Shown piece by piece: positions 1 to 5,681 of a stretch of 10,000 bases of DNA. This DNA is from Chloroflexota bacterium (GTDB taxonomy: Bacteria > Chloroflexota > Anaerolineae > Anaerolineales > Villigracilaceae). Within the stretch, counting starts at the first letter, position 1; each line of letters opens with the position of its first letter. The stretch lies in contig JAIWOB010000141.1 in assembly GCA_020217065.1 (NCBI GenBank), positions 1 through 10,000 of the forward strand, read 5' to 3'. The translations under genes were made by a program, and so were the position numbers. Under the pieces are notes generated by a model. It made no database searches and had not been told where the DNA came from. It was given only the letters and a program-made list of their open reading frames with translations.

Positions 1-77
1 GTCTTCCCATGGTCGATGTGTCCCATCGTCCCTACGTTCAGATGCGGTTTGCTGCGGTCAAATTTTGCCTTCGCCAT
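1..77 (-). CDS. tuf: Elongation factor Tu, N-terminal fragment (cut by window edge)
   Basis: EF-Tu is the GTPase that carries aminoacyl-tRNA to the ribosomal A site in the cytoplasm. Only the first 25 codons are present. They read [20 protein letters not shown] followed by IDHGK, which is the typical EF-Tu N-terminus running into the start of the G1 P-loop (GHxDHGKT). The ATG at 77-75 is preceded by a good Shine-Dalgarno (GGAG, complement of 87-90) about 7 bases away. The gene follows three tRNA genes on the same strand, 50 bases after the nearest one, as at the tufB locus of many bacteria. It is probably co-transcribed with them from the promoter at 461-488. The rest of the gene lies outside the window. 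Confidence 0.97.
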   Translation of the reverse strand, partial: MAKAKFDRSKPHLNVGTMGHIDHGK

Positions 78-127
78 AATCTTTAACTCCTTGGTGTTGA
101 TTAGAGAGAAATGTCTTTCAGCGCCTG

Positions 128-200
128 AGCCCTCAACGAGATTCGAACCCGTGACCTCACCCTTACCAAGGGTGTGCTCTGCCGACTGAGCTATGAGGGC
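128..200 (-). tRNA. tRNA-Thr(GGU)
   Basis: Read on the minus strand this is a 73-nt cloverleaf. The acceptor arm is GCCCTCA paired with TGAGGGC. The D arm begins TAGCTCAGTCGG. The anticodon stem CACCC/GGGTG encloses the loop TTGGTAA with anticodon GGT, which reads ACC and ACU threonine codons. The T arm ACGGG-TTCGAAT-CTCGT contains one G-U pair. The discriminator base is T and no CCA is encoded: CAG follows, so CCA must be added by a nucleotidyltransferase. It is the last tRNA before tuf, the position of thrT in Escherichia coli. Confidence 0.97.
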
Positions 201-231
201 TTAACGTGCTGACCGGAGAATTCCCCGGTAG

Positions 232-314
232 TGGGCAGTGAAGGATTCGAACCTCCGAAGTCTTCTGACAACTGATTTACAGTCAGTCCCCTTTGGCCAC
301 TTGGGTAACTGCCC
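232..314 (-). tRNA. tRNA-Tyr(GUA)
   Basis: Read on the minus strand this is an 83-nt class II tRNA. The acceptor is GGGCAGT paired with ACTGCCC. The anticodon stem ACTGA/TCAGT encloses the loop CTGTAAA, giving anticodon GTA for tyrosine (UAU/UAC). A long variable arm (around TGTCAGAAGACTTC), as expected for bacterial tRNA-Tyr, is followed by the T arm containing GGTTCGAATCC. The discriminator is A and CCA is not encoded. The gene sits between the two threonine tRNAs and presumably shares their transcript. Confidence 0.97.
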
Positions 315-369
315 ATGATAAATTGTTTCGCTGACCTCCAGCCGATTCCGCTTTTCAATCAGCATCCAG

Positions 370-442
370 AGCCGACGACGAGAATCGAACTCGTAACCGC
401 CCGCTTACAAGGCGGGTGCTCTGCCGATTGAGCTACGTCGGC
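370..442 (-). tRNA. tRNA-Thr(UGU)
   Basis: Read on the minus strand this is a 73-nt cloverleaf. The acceptor is GCCGACG paired with CGTCGGC. The D arm begins TAGCTCAATCGG. The anticodon stem CCCGC/GCGGG encloses the loop CTTGTAA, giving anticodon TGT, which reads ACA and probably ACG threonine codons. The T arm is ACGAG-TTCGATT-CTCGT. The discriminator is T and CCA is not encoded. It is the promoter-proximal gene of the tRNA-tuf unit, beginning roughly 12 bases after the predicted transcription start, and matches the thrU position at the E. coli tufB locus. Confidence 0.97.
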
Positions 443-460
443 AAGAGATTAAGCAGGGGG

Positions 461-488
461 ATTATACCAAAACAGCGTACAGCGTCAA
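461..488 (-). promoter_or_regulatory. Promoter of the tRNA-Thr/Tyr/Thr-tuf unit
   Basis: On the minus strand, TTGACG (488-483) and TATAAT (466-461) are separated by 16 bases. This matches the housekeeping sigma70/sigmaA consensus at 11 of 12 positions. Transcription would start near 454-455, just upstream of tRNA-Thr(UGU). A strong promoter is expected for stable RNA plus EF-Tu. No separate promoter is evident in the short spacers between the tRNAs or before tuf. Confidence 0.85.
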
Positions 489-517
489 GAGTCCGAGGCA
501 AAAAACGAGTCTGGGGC

Positions 518-545
518 TTGACAAGAAGAAATTTCCGCATATAAT
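518..545 (+). promoter_or_regulatory. Consensus promoter of the ATPase/78-aa protein operon
   Basis: TTGACA (518-523) and TATAAT (540-545) are both perfect consensus hexamers, separated by 16 bases. The expected start is around 552, which leaves only about 10 bases before the ATG at 562 and no room for a Shine-Dalgarno. The first gene would therefore be translated from an almost leaderless message. The -10 hexamer abuts and slightly overlaps the dyad at 544-563. A promoter this strong would be expected to need repression, which fits a repressor site. Confidence 0.85.
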
Positions 546-563
546 TAGAACAAAAGTTCTAAT
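544..563 (+). promoter_or_regulatory. Perfect dyad operator, probable LexA (SOS) box
   Basis: ATTAGAAC (544-551) and GTTCTAAT (556-563) are perfect 8-base inverted arms around AAAA. The core GAAC-N4-GTTC is the arrangement of the LexA/DinR box of Gram-positive bacteria such as Bacillus and actinobacteria. The site covers the last bases of the -10 element, the predicted transcription start and the start codon itself, which is ideal for a repressor that blocks initiation. That LexA is the regulator is inference from the motif. No lexA gene is in the window, and another dyad-binding repressor remains possible. Confidence 0.7.
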
Positions 564-1350
564 GGAAAATCTCAGACGCTCCCCCTTAGTTAATTTAGAC
601 GCGCTGGCAATCGTCGCCCAAGAAAGCGCCGCGCAAGCCGCTCCGCGCGTTTTTGCGCCTCAACGACCCGGTTTAAAAGCCATCCTCACCGAGCGCTTGC
701 TCTTGCCGCAGGGGGCGTTGTTTCTTGGTTTAGCGGAAGACGGTTTGCCCGTGCTTTTAAATTTGGAAGACCCTGTTCCGGGACCTCTTCTTATCCTGGC
801 GGACCCTGCAAGCGGCAAGACTAGTTTTTTACAAATGATTGCCCGCGCCCTAGAAGCCACTCATGACCCATCCCTTGTCCAGGCGGGAGTTATCACGCCC
901 CGCCCTGAAGAGTGGAATCATTTTGAAGGCAGCGCCAGCGTGGTTGGGGTGTATTCGGTCAAAGACCAGGCTGCGCGGGAATTGCTTCAATCTTTAACGG
1001 ACTGGGCGCGCAACAACAGGGACAGCAGGCAAACGCTCCTTCTTTTCATTGACGATTTGGAAAAGGCTGTCTGCCTGGGAGAAGAAGCGGGGCAATTTCT
1101 CCGCTGGCTTCTCCTGCGCGGACCCAGCCGCCGCGTCTGGTGTATTGCCACCCTCGACGCAAACCGCGCGTCCGGCATGGAAGCGTGGCTTGAATTCTTT
1201 CGCACGCGCCTGTTCGGCAAAATCGAAGATAGGCAGGCGGCTCTTTTTGCGAGCGGGGGAAGCGGCAAGGCGTTTGAACGCCTCGCCGTTTCACAGTTTA
1301 CAATGCGGGAAGGCGACGGCTGGCTCGATTTTTGGGCGCCTTCCATTTGA
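562..1350 (+). CDS. Single-domain FtsK/HerA-like P-loop ATPase, putatively SOS-controlled
   Basis: This is a 262-residue cytoplasmic protein without membrane segments. Residues 61-75 (GLPVLLNLEDPVPGP) lead into a Walker A motif ADPASGKT (80-87), the strand-to-P-loop arrangement of FtsK/SpoIIIE, EccC and HerA ATPases. Walker B is LLLFIDD (159-165), followed by a sensor-like strand CIATLDAN (194-201). The FRTRLFGKIED segment near 213-223 resembles the end of the FtsK/HerA core. Length allows only one motor domain, with no membrane anchor and no DNA-orienting gamma domain. A role as a DNA- or protein-translocating motor in the damage response is inference from fold and operator. The ATG at 562 lacks a Shine-Dalgarno, consistent with a near-leaderless transcript. 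The next gene follows after 12 bases. The family is moderately sure; the function is unknown. Confidence 0.72.
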   Translation: MENLRRSPLVNLDALAIVAQESAAQAAPRVFAPQRPGLKAILTERLLLPQGALFLGLAEDGLPVLLNLEDPVPGPLLILADPASGKTSFLQMIARALEATHDPSLVQAGVITPRPEEWNHFEGSASVVGVYSVKDQAARELLQSLTDWARNNRDSRQTLLLFIDDLEKAVCLGEEAGQFLRWLLLRGPSRRVWCIATLDANRASGMEAWLEFFRTRLFGKIEDRQAALFASGGSGKAFERLAVSQFTMREGDGWLDFWAPSI

Positions 1351-1362
1351 TAAGGAGGCGTC

Positions 1363-1599
1363 ATGCATACAGGAATGTTATGGTTTGACAACGACCCCCG
1401 CGCCGCTTTAAGCGAAAAAATTCAAAAAGCGGCGGAGTATTACCGCAAGAAATTCGGACGTATCCCAGACATTTGTTTTGTGCATCCGAGCATGTTGCGT
1501 GAAGGGGAGAAGCGAGTCGAGTTGGAAAAGATGACTATCCGGCCTTACCGTTCCATCATGCCGGGGCATCTTTGGATTGGCGTCGAAGACCAGCGGTAA
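1363..1599 (+). CDS. Small conserved-looking protein of unknown function (78 aa)
   Basis: I do not recognise a named family. The start at 1363 is well supported by AAGGAGG at 1352-1358, and the gene lies 12 bases after the ATPase stop, so the two share a transcript. The product is soluble. A short N-terminal strand (MLWFDND, 5-11) is followed by a basic amphipathic helix (about 16-31, with KIQKAAEYYRKKFG). A probable buried strand comes next (ICFVHPS, 37-43), then a C-terminal segment ending in MPGHLWIGVED. Aromatic, glycine and proline positions look constrained, as in a small folded domain rather than spurious coding. By position it may be a partner or regulator of the ATPase; this is inference. 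A hairpin terminator follows. Confidence 0.7.
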   Translation: MHTGMLWFDNDPRAALSEKIQKAAEYYRKKFGRIPDICFVHPSMLREGEKRVELEKMTIRPYRSIMPGHLWIGVEDQR

Positions 1600-1656
1600 A
1601 AACGGAAGGCGGCGTTGATGGATAGCCATGCGCCGCATCCGCACGGGTCTTTACGA

Positions 1657-1690
1657 ACCCCCGCAGATACTGGCTGCGGGGGTATTTTTT
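1657..1690 (+). terminator. Rho-independent terminator between convergent genes
   Basis: A perfect 10-bp stem, ACCCCCGCAG (1657-1666) with CTGCGGGGGT (1674-1683), has a 7-base loop and is followed by A and six T residues (1685-1690). It ends the plus-strand ATPase operon. The last T residues form part of the acpS stop codon on the opposite strand, so the convergent genes are packed without spare sequence. In the minus direction no T-rich tract follows the stem, so it should work mainly for the plus-strand unit. Confidence 0.9.
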
Positions 1691-2054
1691 AATTCGTCGC
1701 CGCCACAAACGCGATTGCCTGACTTTCGGTGTGGCTCAAACTGATAGACCAGACTGAAAGCCCTAATTCGGCGGCAAGACGCTGAGCTTCGCCGCGTAAA
1801 AGCAAATGGGGGGCGCGGTTTTCGTCGCCGACAACTTCGATGTCGCGCCAGCCAACTTTGCCGATGCCGCAGCCCAAAGCCTTCGACGCGGCTTCTTTTG
1901 CCGCAAAGCGCGCCGCCAGAGAAGCAACCCTGCCATTGCAATCGCGCAGTTCGGCTTCCGTAAAAATCCGCGAGAGAAAACGCCCGCCATGACGCTCGAT
2001 TGCGTCGCGGATGCGGGCAACTTCCACCAAGTCAACGCCGGTTCGCAGGTTCAT
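1689..2054 (-). CDS. acpS: Holo-[acyl-carrier-protein] synthase
   Basis: AcpS transfers 4'-phosphopantetheine from coenzyme A to a serine of acyl carrier protein, activating it for fatty acid synthesis in the cytoplasm. From the chosen ATG (2054) the product has 121 residues, the normal size. The family signatures are present: TGVDLVEV (5-12) with Mg-binding D8, FTEAEL (31-36), RFAAKEAASKALG (49-61) with Mg-binding E54, and the C-terminal SLSHTESQAIAFV (105-117). A start 19 codons upstream is possible but would add non-homologous sequence overlapping the preceding gene. Only 16 bases separate it from the M16 partner gene, and there is no strong Shine-Dalgarno, so translation may depend on coupling. 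The stop codon overlaps the T-tract of the opposing terminator. Confidence 0.95.
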   Translation of the reverse strand: MNLRTGVDLVEVARIRDAIERHGGRFLSRIFTEAELRDCNGRVASLAARFAAKEAASKALGCGIGKVGWRDIEVVGDENRAPHLLLRGEAQRLAAELGLSVWSISLSHTESQAIAFVAATN

Positions 2055-2070
2055 ACGCCAGCCGCCAGTT

Positions 2071-3351
2071 TTACGGTCCCGCCGTTGAGATGACCAATCG
2101 TTCGGGGTCAATATACTTGCGGGCGGTTTCCAAGATATCGGCGCGAGTCACTTCGCGCACAATCGCTTCGTAACGCTGGTAGTAATCCAATCCCAGGTCA
2201 AAACGCTCGATATTGAGCAGCGCGCCGGCGACGCCGCTGTTCGATTCAAGAGAAAGGGGGAGGCGTCCGATATAATTTGTCTGGTTTTCCGCCAATTCTT
2301 CCGCAGTCACGCCATTTTTGACGAAGCGGCGCAATTCCTTTTGAATGAGTTCAATCGCCCTTTCGAGGTTCGCCGGGTTGACGCCTGCGCTTACTTCCCA
2401 ACTGCCAGGTCCCGCGCCGGAATTCAAACTGGAAGAAGCGTAATACGCCAGCCCGGACTTTTCGCGCACCGCGTCGCCAATGCGCCCCATCATGCCGAAT
2501 TGACCGAGGATGGAATTTCCCAGGGAAGCGGCAAAATATTCGGGGTCTTTTCGGCTGGGTCCCAGCGTCCCCATCACCAAGTCGGATTGGAATTTATCAG
2601 GCATGGAATGATGATGCCTGACAGTTTTCCGAATGGGCTTGGGGCTTGGCGCCGCCGCCGGCGGCGGGACCTGTCCCGGAACGCGCCAGCCGCCGATGAC
2701 TTTCTCCAACATCTCAGCCGCCTTCTGCGGTTCAACCGCGCCCACAACCGCAACAACCATGCCTTTTGGTCCAAAATAGCGGCTGTGAAACTCGAACATG
2801 TCTTTGCGCGTAATGGAGCGCACCGTCTCAATATACCCGTCTGTGGGGCGGCTGTAAGGATGTCCCTCAAATAAAATACGGTCAAACGCCAAAGCCGCCA
2901 TGTCGGAGGTATTCTGTTCGCGGAGCGAAAGCGACGTCAGCATGTGCGTCCGCAACGTTTCCATCTCCTTTTTAGGAAAGGTCGGGGTTCGCAGGGCATC
3001 GGAAAGCAAGGTCAATAAAAGGGGAAAATCTTCGACGAGGGAACGCCCGCCGAAATTCACGTTGTGGACGTTGGAATCAAACCCCAGGCTGGCGCCGACG
3101 GATTCAAGCTCATTGTAGATGGAGTCGAAACTGCGGGTTCGCGTCCCGCGCATGAGGCAGGAAGAAACAAAATCCGCCAGCCCTAGTTTGTCGTCGCTTT
3201 CAAAGATGGAGCCGGCGGGCAAATAACCGCTCACGCTCACCGAAGGGCTGTTAAAGTTCGCGCGCGCCAGCAGGACAACGCCGTTTGACAGCGCAGCGCG
3301 GAAAATATCTTCGGGACCAGGCAGGGAATGCAGGCGTTGACGCTTCGCCAT
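2071..3351 (-). CDS. M16 peptidase family protein, non-catalytic partner subunit
   Basis: This is a 426-residue two-lobed M16 (insulinase/processing-peptidase) family protein. Where active members carry HxxEH in a G-x-x-HxxEH context, this one reads GLADFVSSCLMRGT (57-70), with D60, S63 and S64 in place of the zinc ligands and base, so it cannot be an active metallopeptidase. The second lobe keeps the substrate-binding R/Y motif, VREKSGLAYYASS (295-307). A Pro/Ala-rich linker lies at about 226-241. The start at 3351 is chosen because it lies 1 base after the upstream stop, follows GGGAGGGAGG, and matches family length; a longer in-frame extension to 3555 lies inside the upstream gene. By analogy with two-gene M16B systems it should pair with the product of 3353-4615, supplying the R/Y pair while the neighbour supplies zinc catalysis. 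Confidence 0.9.
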   Translation of the reverse strand: MAKRQRLHSLPGPEDIFRAALSNGVVLLARANFNSPSVSVSGYLPAGSIFESDDKLGLADFVSSCLMRGTRTRSFDSIYNELESVGASLGFDSNVHNVNFGGRSLVEDFPLLLTLLSDALRTPTFPKKEMETLRTHMLTSLSLREQNTSDMAALAFDRILFEGHPYSRPTDGYIETVRSITRKDMFEFHSRYFGPKGMVVAVVGAVEPQKAAEMLEKVIGGWRVPGQVPPPAAAPSPKPIRKTVRHHHSMPDKFQSDLVMGTLGPSRKDPEYFAASLGNSILGQFGMMGRIGDAVREKSGLAYYASSSLNSGAGPGSWEVSAGVNPANLERAIELIQKELRRFVKNGVTAEELAENQTNYIGRLPLSLESNSGVAGALLNIERFDLGLDYYQRYEAIVREVTRADILETARKYIDPERLVISTAGP

Positions 3352-3352
3352 A

Positions 3353-4615
3353 TTACGCCTCCCTCCCTTTTGGCTGATAAACGCCAATGACGCGGCTCGA
3401 CGGCTGGAAGTATTGCCGCGCCACGCGCTGGACATCCTGCGGCGTGACTTTGGCAAGGTTATCGAGGTAGGTCGTATACCATGCGCAGGACGCGAACATT
3501 TCAGCGTATCCCATCCAAAACGCCTGACTGGTAATATTTTCGTTGCCGTAAACAAAAACCGCCCGCGCCTGTTTGACGGCGCGCTTGAGCTCGTCTTCGG
3601 GCGGAGGAGCGTCCTGCAATTTTTTTATTTCGGCATCCATCGCCGCCACGACTTCTTCGACAGCGCGCCTGGGATGCTTGATAAGCGTGATGCGATATAA
3701 GTACGGGTCAATCGTCGGTTCCGCCCAACCGGAGACTTCAATGGCGTAATTCTTGTCCACTAAAGCGCGGTATAAGCGGGAGGTTTTGATGGAAAGCCCG
3801 CTGGTTCCGCCAAGAATGCTGTCAAATATCTGCAGCGGAAAAAAATCCGGGTGGGTGGCGCTGGGATACCGGTATGCCGCCTGAATAAAGACGGTCTCGC
3901 CGCCGCCTTCTATAGTAAAGCGCGCTTCGCCTTTTTGCTCCGGCTCAGGGCGCGTCAGTCGCGGCGGTGTGGGACCTTTGGGAATCGGCCCGAACAACTC
4001 GCGGATACGGTTCAACATCGGCTTGGAATCAAAGTCGCCAGCCACGCTCAACACCGCGTTGTTCGGGACGTAGTAGCGGCGATAGTGTTCGTATAAGTCG
4101 TCGCGGGTGATGGCAAGCAAATCCGCTTTATCGCCGATGACCTCGTGGCGGTAAGGGTGTACGCGGAACGCGGTTTGCTGGACGGCTTCGGTCAGTTGAA
4201 AGAGCGGTTCGTTTTCGCTCCCCTCGCGCTCCGAGATGATGACCGTCCGCTCGGAGGCGACATCCCTGGCGTCGAAAGCGCTGTTCTTCATGCGGTCGGC
4301 TTCCAGCTGCAGGGCAAGGTCGAACTTGTCGGCAGGCATGGTCTCGTAATAGTGGGTGGCGTCGCGGGAGGTGGCGGCGTTCCAGCGCCCGCCGTCGCGC
4401 GAGATGGCTTTATCCAAAACTTTTGCGGGGAATTTCTTCGTTCCTTTGAAGAGCATGTGTTCCGTCCAGTGGGAAATGCCCGTCTTGCCTGTCGGCTCGT
4501 CCCGCGAACCGACGCGGTACCACAGCCATGACGAAATAATCGGAGCGGTATGCGCCTCTTTGAGCAGAACCTTCATGCCGTTTTTGAGTTTCACTTGCGT
4601 AATTTTCTCTTCCAT
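3353..4615 (-). CDS. M16 zinc metallopeptidase, catalytic subunit
   Basis: This is a 420-residue insulinase-family (M16) peptidase. The inverted zinc motif HWTEH (49-53) lies in GISHWTEHMLFKGT: H49 and H53 bind zinc and E52 is the catalytic base. The third ligand is E129 in SERTVIISERE, at the expected distance of about 75 residues. These proteins degrade or process peptides held in a closed chamber formed by two homologous halves. There is no signal peptide, so it acts in the cytoplasm unless exported another way. ATG 4615 is preceded by GGAGGAGA at a tight spacing. The gene is 1 base from the inactive partner, implying co-translation. The second lobe lacks the clear R/Y motif seen in the partner, which fits a division of labour. 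The physiological substrate is unknown. Confidence 0.94.
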   Translation of the reverse strand: MEEKITQVKLKNGMKVLLKEAHTAPIISSWLWYRVGSRDEPTGKTGISHWTEHMLFKGTKKFPAKVLDKAISRDGGRWNAATSRDATHYYETMPADKFDLALQLEADRMKNSAFDARDVASERTVIISEREGSENEPLFQLTEAVQQTAFRVHPYRHEVIGDKADLLAITRDDLYEHYRRYYVPNNAVLSVAGDFDSKPMLNRIRELFGPIPKGPTPPRLTRPEPEQKGEARFTIEGGGETVFIQAAYRYPSATHPDFFPLQIFDSILGGTSGLSIKTSRLYRALVDKNYAIEVSGWAEPTIDPYLYRITLIKHPRRAVEEVVAAMDAEIKKLQDAPPPEDELKRAVKQARAVFVYGNENITSQAFWMGYAEMFASCAWYTTYLDNLAKVTPQDVQRVARQYFQPSSRVIGVYQPKGREA

Positions 4616-4690
4616 TCTCCTCCAAAGGCTCGCGGCAAATCCAAAGTCAAGCGTTCGTTAACTTTTGACTTTTTAATTCGGCTTCCGCCG

Positions 4691-5416
4691 CTACGGACAC
4701 ACAGGCTGATTGTCCTGATTAAGCGCAGCGGGGTTTAGCATACAATAAAACGGCTTGACTACATCTTGCAAGCCGGTAAAGGGTTGATGCAGCTGGGTCT
4801 GCGCAAGGGGAATATCAACGTTAACCAAAAGGGAGACCGGGACAGTTTGGTCGACCGGCACGGTTAGATTCAAAAAAACCGGCAGAGTCGTCCCTTGAGG
4901 AAGGACGATGGTCGTCAAAGCGTTCACAATGTTCAAGCCGCCCGTCTTGACCGTAACCAGGGCGTTATCAATCGTTACATTTTGGCTTAACACCACGTTG
5001 GTTTGTTGATTTAGTTGCAGGTCGAATTTGACGGGAATTTCCGCCTCGACGGGAATGCTGGCGGTAATATGGGCGCGGTCCATTTTCTCGAAATTGGAAT
5101 ATAAGCCGCCTAACAAAAAATTCCCCATATTCATCGCGCCGCCAATGCTTTGGCTGAGTTTCTGCACATTTATCCACACCGCCAGCAGGATGATAATCAA
5201 AACCAGGTTGACCGTTAAAGAAAGCGCGCTGGCAATCGTCCAAAATGGCGGACCGAAATGATAACGGTTCTTTTGCGCGGGCTTTGAAGCGGGTTTGCTT
5301 TTCTTCGGCGTTTCGGGCGGTTTTTCCTCCTTCGCCGGCGGCGGGGAAACTGAAACGACAGGCGCTCGACGGGGCAGTTGGTCAAGGGGGGACGTCGTGT
5401 TTTTTGAGTCAGCCAT
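4691..5416 (-). CDS. Single-pass membrane protein with beta-rich extracytoplasmic domain, unknown function
   Basis: I do not recognise a named family in this 241-residue protein. Residues 1-50 are a Pro/Lys-rich disordered tail (PPPAKEEKPPETPKKSKPAS and similar). One membrane helix spans about 59-82 (WTIASALSLTVNLVLIII and on). The positive residues before it predict a cytoplasmic N-terminus and an outer C-terminus. The outer part has a Gly/Met-rich linker (92-104), then recurring short strands with IPV, VPV or IPL turns (121-204), as in a beta-sandwich or repeated beta-hairpins. C225 and C240 could form a disulfide. The start at 5416 is supported by AGGAGA 8 bases upstream. It precedes the M16 pair by 75 bases on the same strand and may share their transcript. 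A surface or envelope role is inference. Confidence 0.8.
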   Translation of the reverse strand: MADSKNTTSPLDQLPRRAPVVSVSPPPAKEEKPPETPKKSKPASKPAQKNRYHFGPPFWTIASALSLTVNLVLIIILLAVWINVQKLSQSIGGAMNMGNFLLGGLYSNFEKMDRAHITASIPVEAEIPVKFDLQLNQQTNVVLSQNVTIDNALVTVKTGGLNIVNALTTIVLPQGTTLPVFLNLTVPVDQTVPVSLLVNVDIPLAQTQLHQPFTGLQDVVKPFYCMLNPAALNQDNQPVCP

Positions 5417-5559
5417 GATGAAGTTCTCCTCTCAAAGAAAACTTGTTTCTTTATCGGCGCTCGCCCTCTCGGCGGCGGCAAAACCCGGGGAAATTTCTCG
5501 CAATCCGAATATTAACACAGAATGACAAAATCTTTCCCAAATGAGCGCGCTTTACCCCT

Positions 5560-5575
5560 TGTGCATGATTGCACA
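5560..5575 (+). promoter_or_regulatory. Dyad resembling a CRP/FNR-family site in the divergent intergenic region
   Basis: TGTGCA (5560-5565) and TGCACA (5570-5575) are perfect inverted arms around TGAT. The 16-bp layout matches TGTGA-N6-TCACA, the CRP/FNR superfamily site, at 8 of 10 informative positions. It lies about 78 bp upstream of the predicted start of the reductase gene and 144 bp upstream of the membrane-protein start codon on the other strand, so it could influence either. No regulator gene is nearby; the assignment is tentative. Confidence 0.4.
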
Positions 5576-5611
5576 TTTATAAAAAAATCATTAGAGTTTA
5601 ACCGATGCGGC

Positions 5612-5639
5612 TTGTATTTTTTTAATTTGAAAATATAAT
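5612..5639 (+). promoter_or_regulatory. Probable promoter of the ferredoxin-NADP reductase-like gene
   Basis: A perfect TATAAT at 5634-5639 is preceded, after 16 bases, by a poor -35 (TTGTAT, 5612-5617) in a strongly AT-rich context that could help RNA polymerase bind. The expected start near 5646 leaves a 36-base leader containing GGAGG (5669-5673), 8 bases before the ATG at 5682. The weak -35 fits a promoter needing an activator, possibly acting through the dyad at 5560-5575. In the opposite direction I see no convincing promoter for the membrane-protein gene in this 265-base gap. Confidence 0.6.
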
Positions 5640-5681
5640 TGCCACAAAAATTATCCAATTTTAATCACGGAGGCGCAGGAT

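Noticed and set aside
2341..2874. 177-codon plus-strand frame opposite the inactive M16 gene
   Set aside because: It lies fully inside a well supported gene on the other strand. Its composition (Arg/Ala/His-rich, no motifs) is typical of a shadow frame.
3352..3555. 68-residue upstream extension of the inactive M16 partner
   Set aside because: It overlaps the end of the catalytic M16 gene, is Arg/Ser-rich and non-homologous, and the ATG at 3351 has a strong GGGAGGGAGG upstream and gives normal family length.
4145..4531. 128-codon plus-strand frame opposite the catalytic M16 gene
   Set aside because: It is antisense to the HxxEH region of a confident gene, has no ribosome binding site, and its sequence resembles no protein domain.
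4643..4672. Inverted repeat AAAGTCAA / TTGACTTT between the membrane protein and M16 genes, considered as a terminator
   Set aside because: The stem is only 8 AT-rich pairs with a 14-base loop, and no T-run follows on the minus strand, so termination there is unlikely.
5508..5540. Possible minus-strand promoter for the membrane protein (TAATAT near 5514-5509)
   Set aside because: The nearest -35-like sequence (TTGGGA) is 20 bases away and matches poorly, so it was not annotated.
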